Assembly: GCA_013297865.1 (NCBI GenBank)
Contig: JAAFIP010000004.1
Coordinates: 1-64,000, forward strand
DNA from: Polaromonas sp.
GTDB lineage: Bacteria > Pseudomonadota > Gammaproteobacteria > Burkholderiales > Burkholderiaceae_C
Length of the DNA stretch: 64,000 nucleotides
Direction of reading: 5' to 3'
Below the pieces are notes generated by a model that was not told the origin of the DNA, ran no database searches, and saw only the letters and a program-made list of their open reading frames with translations. Position numbers and translations under genes: made by a program. Each line of letters opens with the position of its first letter. Position 1 is the stretch's first letter. Below, in pieces: positions 15,153-24,300 of this stretch.

Positions 15153-16391
15153 TCAAAACAATTCTGGTTCCTTGTTTGCTATTGAATCTGTAGCTGCTCC
15201 CGCGATATTTTGTTGGCCTGGAGCGGGATTTTGCTGTGAATTCTTGGGCTCCAGCTTGCCCACCCGCACGCCCAGCAGGCGAAAGCGCAGGCGCAGGTCT
15301 GCGCGCTTGAGGGCCAGGCCGGCAGTGCGCCGGATCAGCGCGGCGTCGTCGGTGGCCTCGGGCAGGGTGATGTCGCGCGTGACGATCTTGAAATTGCCAT
15401 AGCGCAGCTTGATGCCAATGGTTTTGCCCAGATAGCCCTTGCGCTTCAGGTCGGCCGCCACACTGGTGCACAGCTCGGTGAAGATGCCACTGAGCTCGGC
15501 TTTGTCATGCACCGCATGCAGGTCGCTTTCAAAGGTGGTTTCACGGCTCATGCTGACCGGCTCGCTCTCGGTCACCACGGGCCGGTCATCGCGGCCCCAG
15601 GCGGCCTCGTGCATCCAGGCACCATAGCTTTTGCCAAAATGCTCCTGCAGCAGGTGCAGGGGCTGCGCCGCCAGATCGCCAATGCTCACGATGCCGCGCG
15701 CGCTCAGCTTGGCCTCGGCCTTGGGGCCAATGCCATTGATCTTGCGCACATTCAGGGGCCAGATGGTGCTTTGCAGGTCGCCTTCAAACACCACCGAAAT
15801 GCCATTGGGCTTGTTGAACTCGCTGGCCATTTTGGCCAGCAGCTTGTTGGGCGCGACACCGATTGAGCAGGTCAGGCCGGTGGCATCCAGCACGGCTTTC
15901 TGGATCAACCGGGCCAGGCTGCGCCCGCCCTCGCGCTGCCCGCCAGGCACCTCGGTGAAGTCGATATACACCTCGTCCACGCCCCGGTCTTCCATGACGG
16001 GCGCAATCTCGGTAATGATGGCCTTGAACTGGCGCGAGAACTTGCGGTATTCCTCAAAATCCACCGGCAGCAGCAGCGCCTGCGGGCACAGTTTGGCGGC
16101 TTTCATCATGCCCATAGCCGAGCCGATGCCAAACTGGCGCGCGGCGTAGGTGGCTGTGGTGATCACGCCACGGCCGGTGTAGTCGGCCAGTATGGGAAAG
16201 GCCTCGGGCGGAATCTGCGCGAGCGGCGTGTCCTGGTATGTCTCGCGCAGGGCATCGTCCAGCCGCCTGCGCCCGCCGCCTATCACCACTGGCAGACCGC
16301 GCAGCTGCGGGTAGCGCAGCAGCTCGACCGACGCATAGAAAGCGTCCATATCGAGGTGGGCAATGCGGCGGATGGGGCTGTCGGGTGGCAT
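15153..16391 (-). CDS. dinB: DNA polymerase IV (DinB)
   Basis: 412-residue Y-family translesion polymerase. Catalytic acids are D14 (HLDMDAFYASVE), D139 and E140 (RGVDEVYIDFTE). The helix-hairpin-helix and little-finger segments (INGIGPKAEAKLSARGI, YLGKTIGIKLRYGNF) are present, and a ~30-residue insertion after VVIGGG is seen in this family's betaproteobacterial members. The start is ATG 16391; upstream in-frame codons belong to the opposite-strand gene. The last ~20 residues are encoded by an interspersed repeat (copy 3), replacing or extending the natural tail, so a C-terminal clamp-binding motif is not evident. Confidence 0.93.
   Translation of the reverse strand: MPPDSPIRRIAHLDMDAFYASVELLRYPQLRGLPVVIGGGRRRLDDALRETYQDTPLAQIPPEAFPILADYTGRGVITTATYAARQFGIGSAMGMMKAAKLCPQALLLPVDFEEYRKFSRQFKAIITEIAPVMEDRGVDEVYIDFTEVPGGQREGGRSLARLIQKAVLDATGLTCSIGVAPNKLLAKMASEFNKPNGISVVFEGDLQSTIWPLNVRKINGIGPKAEAKLSARGIVSIGDLAAQPLHLLQEHFGKSYGAWMHEAAWGRDDRPVVTESEPVSMSRETTFESDLHAVHDKAELSGIFTELCTSVAADLKRKGYLGKTIGIKLRYGNFKIVTRDITLPEATDDAALIRRTAGLALKRADLRLRFRLLGVRVGKLEPKNSQQNPAPGQQNIAGAATDSIANKEPELF
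15180..15222 (-). repeat. Interspersed repeat copy 3, inside the dinB 3' end
   Basis: On the minus strand GGCCAACAAAATATCGCGGG is followed by AGCAGCTACAGATTCAATAG. It encodes roughly residues 390-404 of DinB in a reading frame different from that used in the signal-peptide copies. Confidence 0.9.
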
Positions 16392-16476
16392 GTCAGCTGT
16401 GGGGAAGAGGAGACTATTGTCAGTCAGTTGGACGGTCAATGCAGCACAGGTAAATACTTGGAGGGATAATATATGG

Positions 16477-17718
16477 GTGAATATCCCAGAAATAGTCGTT
16501 TGGTCCGCCATGTCCGGAGCGTTGCTTTTGCTGGCCATGGCGGCAGCGGCCGATATATGGCGCTCGGGCAGCCTGGCCGCATGGCGCGGCCTGGGTTTTA
16601 TTGCGCTCACGGGCTCTACCTGCGTGCTGATGACCGGCTTGCCTGAATATCTGTTCGACATCACCGATGACCGCCTGCTGCTGCCCGCCAAGGTGGCCCT
16701 GGGGCCGCTCAGTGGTGCGTTGGCCCTGATGTATCTGGGCATCTGGCTGGGCCGGGCTTTTGAAGACAGCGTGCTGCGCGTCAGCGTGATTGGCGGGGCC
16801 TTTGCCTTGCTGGCCAGTGCTGTGGCGATGATCCTCTGGAGCCTGCTGGACACGCGCACCGAGGCGCGCCAGCTGATCGCCGTGAGCGCGGTGGTGAACC
16901 TGGTATCTGTGGTGCTGGCGCTGATGGCTGCCGTGCGCGGGGTGATGCTGGGTGACAACCTGGCGCGCTGGATGGTGCTGGCCTGCCTGTGCCTGGCCGT
17001 GATGGTGCTGGGCCTGTATGCCCATGCGCTGGAAATCAGTTCAAGTTTTTGGCTGTGGGTGGTGACAGCGCTGGGCACGGTCGCGTATTTTTTGATCGTG
17101 ATTGTGCTGACATTGCAGCGCAACCAGGCGCAAAAACGGCTGCAGCGCATCGCGCGCGGCAACCATTTCACCGACGACGTGACCGGCCTGCCCAAAGGAT
17201 CGTTGCTGCTGAGCAAGGTGGACGATGCCATGTGGCGCAGCGCCCGCAGGGGGCGCGACTCGGCGGTGATTGCCATCTGGTTTCACAATATCTACGACCT
17301 CAGCCACACCGCGGGCCTGGAGGTGGAGCACGAAATTCGCGTGCGCCTCACAGCGCTGCTGCGCCAGGCTGTGGGTTTTCGCAACGTGGTGGGCCACCTG
17401 CAGGCGCGCTGCTTTCTGGTGGCGGTGTCTGCGGTGGACAACCGCGACCAGGTGGACCGGCTGGTGGCGCGCATTCTGAGCAAAATGAGCTATCCCATGC
17501 GTGTGGGCTATCTGGGCACCATGGCGCACGACTTTGTGCCTGAGTTTGGCATTGGCGTGGTGCATGTGCCCTGCGCAGACCACGGCGAGCCGCTGCAGGC
17601 GATTGACAAGGCGCAGCGCCTGGCCCAGCAGGCGTCCAAACGCTCGGAGATTGTGGTGCAGCAGGAGCTGGTCAGCCAGGTGACCAGCGTGGCGTCTTCG
17701 GCGGCAGCCTCGGCGTGA
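16477..17718 (+). CDS. Membrane protein with degenerate GGDEF-like domain
   Basis: About 413 residues. Seven or so membrane helices fill residues 10-215, followed by a GGDEF-fold domain beginning near DDVTGLPKGSLLLSKVDDA. The position of the catalytic GG(D/E)EF loop reads VVGHLQARCFLV, so diguanylate cyclase activity is not expected; it may sense or bind a ligand. The start GTG 16477 follows GGAGGG by 12 bases. Earlier in-frame ATGs (16363) overlap the divergent dinB start, and ATG 16510 is an alternative. It is divergent from dinB across 85 bases. Confidence 0.75.
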   Translation: MNIPEIVVWSAMSGALLLLAMAAAADIWRSGSLAAWRGLGFIALTGSTCVLMTGLPEYLFDITDDRLLLPAKVALGPLSGALALMYLGIWLGRAFEDSVLRVSVIGGAFALLASAVAMILWSLLDTRTEARQLIAVSAVVNLVSVVLALMAAVRGVMLGDNLARWMVLACLCLAVMVLGLYAHALEISSSFWLWVVTALGTVAYFLIVIVLTLQRNQAQKRLQRIARGNHFTDDVTGLPKGSLLLSKVDDAMWRSARRGRDSAVIAIWFHNIYDLSHTAGLEVEHEIRVRLTALLRQAVGFRNVVGHLQARCFLVAVSAVDNRDQVDRLVARILSKMSYPMRVGYLGTMAHDFVPEFGIGVVHVPCADHGEPLQAIDKAQRLAQQASKRSEIVVQQELVSQVTSVASSAAASA

Positions 17719-17770
17719 GTGGCCAGCGGCGGCCTGCGCCGCGATGGCTATCGCTTGAGCTGAGGATGGT

Positions 17771-18928
17771 TCAGTAGCTGCCCGGCAGCAAAATTCCCTT
17801 GTCCACCGTGTTGATGTCGGTGCGGCCACAAAAGGCCATCGTTAAATCCAGCTCTTTGTGCAGGATCTGCAGCATCTTGGTCACCCCAGCTTCGCCATAG
17901 GCCCCCAGTGCATACAGCCAGGCCCGCCCAATCATCACGCCCTGGGCGCCCAAAGCACGCGCCTTCAGCACATCCTGCCCGCTGCGCACGCCACCGTCCA
18001 TCCACACCTCGATGTTTTTGCCCACGGCATGGACAATCGCGGGCAGGGCGGTGATGCTCGACGGCGCGCCATCAAGCTGGCGTCCGCCGTGGTTGGAGAC
18101 GATCAGCGCGTCTGCGCCGCTGTCCACCGCCAGGCGCGCGTCCTCGGCGTCCTGGATGCCCTTGAGCACGATCTTGCCGCCCCAGCGCTTTTTAATCCAC
18201 GCCACATCGTCCCAGTTCAGCGTGGGGTCGAACTGTTGGCTGGTCCAGGCGGAGAGCGATGTCATGTTGTCCACGCCCTGCACATGGCCCACGATATTGC
18301 CAAAGCCACGGCGCTTGGTGCCCAGCATGCCCAGGCACCAACGCGGCTTGGTGGCCATGTTCAGGATATTGGGCAGCGTCAGCTTGGGCGGTGCGCTCAG
18401 GCCGTTTTTGATGTCCTTGTGGCGCTGCCCCAGAATTTGCAAATCCAGCGTGATCTGCAGCGCCGAACAGTTGGCAGCTTTGGCGCGGTCAATCAAACGC
18501 TCGATAAATGCCCTGTCGCGCAGCACATACAGCTGGAACATGAAAGGGTGGTTATTGGTGGCTGCAGCGACGTCTTCAATCGAGCAGATGCTCATGGTGG
18601 ACAGCGTGAACGGAATGCCAAAGGCTTTGGCCGCACGAGCGCCCAGTATCTCGCCATCGGCATGCTGCATGCCGGTCATGCCCGTGGGCGCAATGGCCAC
18701 GGGCATAGCCACTTGCTGGCCGATCATCGTGGTTTGGGTGGAGCGCCCTTCCATGTTCACCGCCACCCGCTGGCGCAGCTTGATGCTCTGAAAATCGGCT
18801 TCGTTGGCGCGGTAGGTGCCCTCGGTCCAGCTGCCACTGTCGGCATAGTCGTAGAACATGGTGGGCACGCGGCGCTTGGCGACCTGGCGCAGGTCTTCGA
18901 TGCAGGTGATTTTGGACAGGTCGGTCAT
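17771..18928 (-). CDS. lldD: FMN-dependent alpha-hydroxy-acid dehydrogenase (L-lactate dehydrogenase type)
   Basis: 385 residues, full-length for the (S)-2-hydroxy-acid oxidase/LldD family. The catalytic base H280 and substrate Arg R283 are in SNHGGRQLDGAPSS, FMN-phosphate contacts are in DGGVRSGQDVLKARALGA, and substrate/FMN tyrosines are in FYDYADSG and FQLYVLRDR. The usual reaction is oxidation of L-lactate to pyruvate with electrons to the membrane quinone pool. Other 2-hydroxy acids (mandelate, glycolate) cannot be excluded. It stands alone. Confidence 0.85.
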   Translation of the reverse strand: MTDLSKITCIEDLRQVAKRRVPTMFYDYADSGSWTEGTYRANEADFQSIKLRQRVAVNMEGRSTQTTMIGQQVAMPVAIAPTGMTGMQHADGEILGARAAKAFGIPFTLSTMSICSIEDVAAATNNHPFMFQLYVLRDRAFIERLIDRAKAANCSALQITLDLQILGQRHKDIKNGLSAPPKLTLPNILNMATKPRWCLGMLGTKRRGFGNIVGHVQGVDNMTSLSAWTSQQFDPTLNWDDVAWIKKRWGGKIVLKGIQDAEDARLAVDSGADALIVSNHGGRQLDGAPSSITALPAIVHAVGKNIEVWMDGGVRSGQDVLKARALGAQGVMIGRAWLYALGAYGEAGVTKMLQILHKELDLTMAFCGRTDINTVDKGILLPGSY

Positions 18929-19020
18929 GGGCAGTAAGTATGTAGGGCAATAACTGCAAGCATATTAGCGCCAGTGCAGCCCTTGGGGCGTGAAATGGGC
19001 TTCAAGCCGCATGAAATAAA

Positions 19021-21321
19021 TTAACGCAGCGTTGTTCGCTGCAAGCTAGCTGACGCAGAAGTAGGGCCTTGCACCGTGGTCCTGACTGCAGCGCCACGCA
19101 CCTCAATCTGCACTTCATCAAGCACCTTGCCCTGCGCGTCCAGCAGCTCAATGCGGTGTTTGCCCGGCCAAGGCAGCCACTGCGCCTGGGCGCCCTGGGC
19201 GATGGTTTTGCCCGCCATGCGCCACTTGACCGACGCTTGATCTGCCTGCAGGCGCAGCCGCTGGCGCTCAGGCGGGATGTCCGGGTCCAGCGCGATGATG
19301 CTGCCTGGTGCAGGCTGCAGGATGCGCGCTGCAACGGCCTGCTGGGCAGGTTTTTGAGATGCTTTTGAGCCTCCAGCCCAATGGAATGTCGCGGGAGCAG
19401 CTATTAAATCAGGAGCGTCCTGCGATAAAGTGTGCTGCTGTGTGCCGTCGATATACCACTCCTGGCGCGCAGCCTCCTGCCGCTGCCCGTAGCGTGTGGC
19501 GGCCTGCACCAGGCCTGCAGGCGGCTTGGCGGCTGGCAGGCCAGTTTCGCCCTGCGGGTGCAGATACTGCATCAGCGCAGCCCACACCGGCGCTGCGCCC
19601 GTGGTGCCGCTCACATCCCACATGCTGGCGCCGCTGGCATTGCCAACCCACACGCCCACGGTGTAGCGGCTGCTGTAGCCAATAGCCCAGTTGTCGCGCA
19701 TGTCTTTGCTGGTGCCGGTTTTGACGGCGGCGTTGATGCGCGTGGCCAGCACGCTGTCGGTGCCGAAGGTGCGGGCGCGGGCCATCGGGTCGCGCAGGAT
19801 GTCGCTGATGATATAGCTGGCTCTGGCGTCCATGCAGTCTTTGAACGCCGCGCTGGCAGGCGGCTTGAACGACACGGCGCTGCAGCGCCCGCCATTGGCC
19901 AGGGCGCGGTAGGCATTGGTCAGGCTCAGCAGGCTCACATCGGCGCTGCCCAGTGCCAGGCTGTAGCCATAAAAATCGCCCTCTTGGCGCAGCGGCAGCC
20001 CCAGCGCACGCAACTGCCGCGCAAACGCGTCGGGGCTGACCATCACCAGCGCCCGCACCGCAGGCACATTCAGCGATGCCCCCAGGGCGGTGCGCACCGA
20101 CACCCAGCCCTTGAAGCTGCGGTCGTAGTTTTGCGGAATGTACAGCCCGCTGGCGGTGGGAATCTGCGCGGCGCTGTCCTCGATCAGCGAGGCAGCGGTC
20201 AGGCGTTTTTCGGCAATCGCCTGCGCATACAGAAAAGGCTTGAGGGTAGAGCCCGCCTGGCGCAGCGCAGCGGCCTGGTCCACATTCTGCGCGTCACCCA
20301 GCTCGCCAGAAGACCCCACATAGGCCAGCACCTGGCCACTGGCGTTGTCGATCACCACCACCGCGCCGTCTTCCACATTGCGGCCTTGCAGCTCCTGCAG
20401 ATGCTGCTGCAGCATCTGGGTGGCCAAGCGTTGCAGCCGGGCATCCAGGCTGCTGCGTACACGACCCGCAGCGGCTTTGGCCAGCAGTTGCTGCGCAAGA
20501 TGTGGCGCCATGCCGTCGCTGGGCGCAAAGGCCTTGCGCGGTAGCACCGCTTCGGTAAAGGCCAGCACGGCATCGCAGTTCTGGCCATCAGCGCTTTGCA
20601 TGGTTTTGAGCACGCCGCAGGCACGCTGGGCCACTGCCTTGGCGCTGGCGTTGGGCGCACGCACCAGGGCCGCCGTCACCGCGGCCTCGCGCTCGTCCAG
20701 GCCATGCGCCGCCTTGCCAAACAAGGTGCGGCTCAGTGCGTCAATGCCCTGAATCTCGCCGCGAAACGGCACCAGGTTCAGATACGCTTCAAGGATTTGG
20801 TCCTTGCGCCACTGGCGCTCCAGCACGGTGGCTGCGAAGGCCTGGCGGGTTTTGTCCAGCACATCGCGCCGCTGGCTGCCTTTGCGCGGCCCGTCCTCAA
20901 GCAGGCTGGCCAGCTGCATGGACAGTGTCGATGCACCGCGCGTACGCTGGTTGAGCACATTGCCCCATGCTGCTGCCGACACCGCGCGCCAGTCCACCCC
21001 ACTGTGCTCGTAAAAGCGTCGGTCCTCAGACAGCACCATGGCGCTGCGCAATGCAGGCGAGATATCCGCCAGCGCCACCCACTGCCCGCGCCGCACCGAG
21101 CTGTCAGTGCGCAGTCGGTGAATCACCTCGCCATGGCGGTCCAACAGCAGGCTCTCTGACGAGATAAATGCCTGCTTTTCCTGCTCAAAACTGCCCGCAG
21201 CCCAACAAAAACCCGCGGGGGCAGCTATTAAAAACAGAGCAAATAGGGACGCACTCCACCTCCCAGCGAGGCGGCTGACCAGGCCTGCACTGTGGAGATC
21301 ACGCAGACAGTGCATCCGCAT
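19021..21321 (-). CDS. pbpC: Penicillin-binding protein 1C
   Basis: 766-residue bifunctional peptidoglycan synthase. The N-terminal hydrophobic segment (25-43) is repeat-derived (copy 5). The GT51 glycosyltransferase has E99 in SEDRRFYEHSGVDW; the transpeptidase has S359-x-x-K362 (AGSTLKPF), SLN (417-419) and KTG (535-537). The PBP1C C-terminal beta domain occupies about residues 660-745. A second repeat (copy 4) encodes residues 638-649, in the linker before that domain. The start overlaps the alpha-2-macroglobulin stop by one base (TAATG), the conserved yfhM-pbpC arrangement. It acts at the inner membrane, probably in cell-wall repair. Confidence 0.93.
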   Translation of the reverse strand: MRMHCLRDLHSAGLVSRLAGRWSASLFALFLIAAPAGFCWAAGSFEQEKQAFISSESLLLDRHGEVIHRLRTDSSVRRGQWVALADISPALRSAMVLSEDRRFYEHSGVDWRAVSAAAWGNVLNQRTRGASTLSMQLASLLEDGPRKGSQRRDVLDKTRQAFAATVLERQWRKDQILEAYLNLVPFRGEIQGIDALSRTLFGKAAHGLDEREAAVTAALVRAPNASAKAVAQRACGVLKTMQSADGQNCDAVLAFTEAVLPRKAFAPSDGMAPHLAQQLLAKAAAGRVRSSLDARLQRLATQMLQQHLQELQGRNVEDGAVVVIDNASGQVLAYVGSSGELGDAQNVDQAAALRQAGSTLKPFLYAQAIAEKRLTAASLIEDSAAQIPTASGLYIPQNYDRSFKGWVSVRTALGASLNVPAVRALVMVSPDAFARQLRALGLPLRQEGDFYGYSLALGSADVSLLSLTNAYRALANGGRCSAVSFKPPASAAFKDCMDARASYIISDILRDPMARARTFGTDSVLATRINAAVKTGTSKDMRDNWAIGYSSRYTVGVWVGNASGASMWDVSGTTGAAPVWAALMQYLHPQGETGLPAAKPPAGLVQAATRYGQRQEAARQEWYIDGTQQHTLSQDAPDLIAAPATFHWAGGSKASQKPAQQAVAARILQPAPGSIIALDPDIPPERQRLRLQADQASVKWRMAGKTIAQGAQAQWLPWPGKHRIELLDAQGKVLDEVQIEVRGAAVRTTVQGPTSASASLQRTTLR
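19376..19409 (+). repeat. Interspersed repeat copy 4, inside pbpC linker
   Basis: GCCCAATGGAATGTCGCGGG then AGCAGCTATTAAA. In the pbpC frame it reads LIAAPATFHWAGG, just before the C-terminal domain. Confidence 0.92.
21200..21239 (+). repeat. Interspersed repeat copy 5, inside pbpC membrane-anchor codons
   Basis: A diverged copy (GCCCAACAAAAACCCGCGGG then GGCAGCTATTAAAAACAGAG). In the pbpC frame it encodes FLIAAPAGFCWAA (residues 30-42), the core of the N-terminal membrane segment. Confidence 0.85.
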
Positions 21322-24300
21322 TATTTGCCCACCACCTTCACCCTCGCATTCGGCGTTTCGCCAAACATCTCGGGCGCATACATCGCCTCCACCCGCGTGG
21401 GCGGCATGGCGAACTCGCCCACATTGTTCAGGCGCACGGTGTATTCCAGCGTGAACTTGCCTTTGGGCACGTATTCGTAATAGGCGCGGAAGTTTTCAAA
21501 GCTGCGCTCTTCAAACGCAGCCCAGGCGCTGCCTTTGCTGCGCTCACCTTGGGTGGCTATCTCCGAATCGCGGCCCAAGCCGCCACCCAGGATGGTGGAG
21601 CCACCGGGGATGGGGTCGGTCAAGGCCACCCAAGTCATGTCGGCGCTGGCGCTGACCTCCAGCGTAATGCGCAGCACATCGCCCCGGGTGTACTGGCCCT
21701 TCACTGCTTCTTCCACCGGGGTGATGGTCTTCTTGACCTGGTAGCCCGCATTGAACGGCGCGGTCAGCTGCACGGCCGCCACCGACTGGATGGTGAGCCA
21801 GGGCTTGCCCGCGCCCGTGTGGGTCACGCTCAGGCTGTCTTTGCCTGCGGACCAGGGCAGGAACATGCTGTTGTTGCGCAGGTTGCCTGGCGAGGCGGGC
21901 GCTCCGAACCAGGTGGTCTGGTGTTTTTCACCTTCCGGGTCGGTCGCCAGAATGCGGCTGACTTTGCTCCAGTCCACCGCCGCTTTGCCGCTGCCCATGG
22001 CCGCGTTGGTGGTGCCTGCGACTGGGGTGGCTTCAAACGCAGCAGAGAATTTCTCCAGTGCCAGGCCGCCCCACAGGTTGGCCGTGGTGGTCAGCCATGC
22101 GCCGCGCTGTTGGCGCGCGATAAAGCCGTTGGCCAGGCGTGGCATGTCTTCTTTCCAGGCCGGGTCGTCCAGCACGGCCAGGATCAGCCTTGCGGTATTG
22201 GTATCGCCACTTTGCATCAGCCACCACCAGTAGTCGTCCTTCTCGGTGCTAAAGATCATCTTGGTGCCTTGGTAGGACAGGCGGGCCTTGAGAATCTGCG
22301 TGGCTTCGGCCAGGCGCTCGTCGCGCTTGGGCGCGTCTTTCACGCGGCGCAGAATGTTTAGCCAGTCAATCACCGTGTGGGTAGGCCACTGGTTGGGTGC
22401 GATGGTGATGCTGCCTAGCAGGCGACCGTTGGCGCGGCCGTAGCGCGACAGGGCTTCTATTGCGGCGATCTTGCGCATGTCCAGATCCTTTTGTGGGCTC
22501 CAGAAATCGCGCTGGATCTTGCCTTCGACAAAAGCAATCAAGCCTTTCTCCATCGCTGCGCGTGAGGCATCCGGAATGCTGAACGCTGCATCGATACCCG
22601 AGGCCTCGTGCGTAGCAGACAGCAGGTAGGCCGTGAGCGTGTCGCTGCCGCGGTTGTCGTCGCTGGCACGCGGCGGGAAATAGTTGGCCAAACCATCCTT
22701 GTCCAGATAGGTAGGAATCTGCGCTGCCACTGTCTGCCACAGCTTGGCATCGCGCAGGCCCACCGACTTGCTGGTTTTCTGCTCCAGGCAGATGAAAGGG
22801 TAGCTTGCAAAGTAATCGCGCACGCCGGGCATGCCCTCAGCCAGCTTGGGCTGTAGCGCCAGCTTGAGCCCGCCACGGCCTGCGATGCTGTCGGCTGGCT
22901 GCTGCACATCCAGACTGAAGTTGGCGTCTACCTGCACCAGCGTGGCCTGCTGCACGGTGAGCGGCACGGCATAGGTAATGCGCTGGCGCGCCTTCAGCGC
23001 GTCGCGTGCGCCGCTGATGCTGTCTTTGGCCTCGATCTCCCACAGAATGGCTTCCGAGCGAATCTGCGCCAGCTGGGCGGGCGCGGTCACGGTCCACGCC
23101 ACCTCGCGCGACTCGCCAGCGGGGATGTCCACCGTTTGCGGCTTGACGTCCAGCAAGCTAGCGCGTGGCGTCACGTCCACCTTCATCGCGGCCTTGGTGG
23201 TGTTGCGCAGCGTGATCTGTGCGCGGTATTGGTCATCCTCGCGCACCAGCGGCGGCAGGCCACTGATGATTTGCAAGTCTTGCGTGGCGCGGATGGTGGT
23301 TTGCCCGGTGCCAAACAGGCCTGTGCCTGCGTCCGCCACCGCCACAATTTTGAAGCTGGTGATCGCATCATTGAGCGGCACATTCACCACAGCTTGCCCG
23401 TTGGCATCGAGCTGCACGCGCGGGTTCCACAGCAGCAGCGTGTCCAGCAGCTCGCGCGTGGCACCGCGCCCACCGCCGCCGCCCGCTGGCACAGCCTTGC
23501 GGCCATAGTGCCTGCGGCCAATGATCTCCATCTGCGCGGTTGACGTTTCCACGCCCCAGCTGCGCCGCTGCAGCATGGCCTCCAGCAGGTTCCAGCTGCT
23601 GTTGGGCATCAGCTCCAGCAGGGCCTGGTCTACCGCAGCGAGTGCCACCTCGGCGTTGGCAGCGGGCTGGCCGTTGGGCAGCTTGGCACTGATGGTGACG
23701 GTGGCTGTGCTGCGCACGGCGTAACTGTCTTTGTTGGCCGCCACCTTCACGTCCAGCTGGTGGGCCTTGGTGCCCACGCGCAGCTCGGCTGCGCCCAGGC
23801 GGAAGGCAGGTTTGCTCAGGTCTACCAGGGCCGTGGGCGCAGTGTATTCACGGCCCTCATACCAAAACGCGGTCCACCATTCGCGCGGGGCTTTGTAGCC
23901 CCAGGTGAACAGGCTGTACCACGGCACCTCGCGCAGCCGCCCGCGCAGCACCAGGGCTGACACATACACATTGGGTGCCCAGCCCTCGGCAATCTTCACG
24001 TTAATGGTCGGGTCCTGGCCATTGAGCTGCACGATCTGCGTGTCGATCACGCCTTCGCGCTCAATGCTCACCAGCGCAGTGGCAAAGCGAAACGGCATGC
24101 GCACCTGCAGCTTGGCGGTTTCGCCCGGTTGGTAGGATTTTTTCTCGGGCAGCAGGTCGATGCGGTCATGGTCATCGCCGCCAAACCACAGCTCGCCCTG
24201 CCGCGTCACCCACACGCTGCTGGCTGCCTGGGCGATGTTGCCGTCTTTGTCCTTAGCACTCACGGTCAGCTCCACCTCGCCCGCCTCGCCCAACTTGGTG

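Noticed and set aside
16392-17276. N-terminal extension of DinB to a very long frame
   Set aside because: The extra part is antisense to the membrane GGDEF-like gene, and ATG 16391 gives the normal DinB start.
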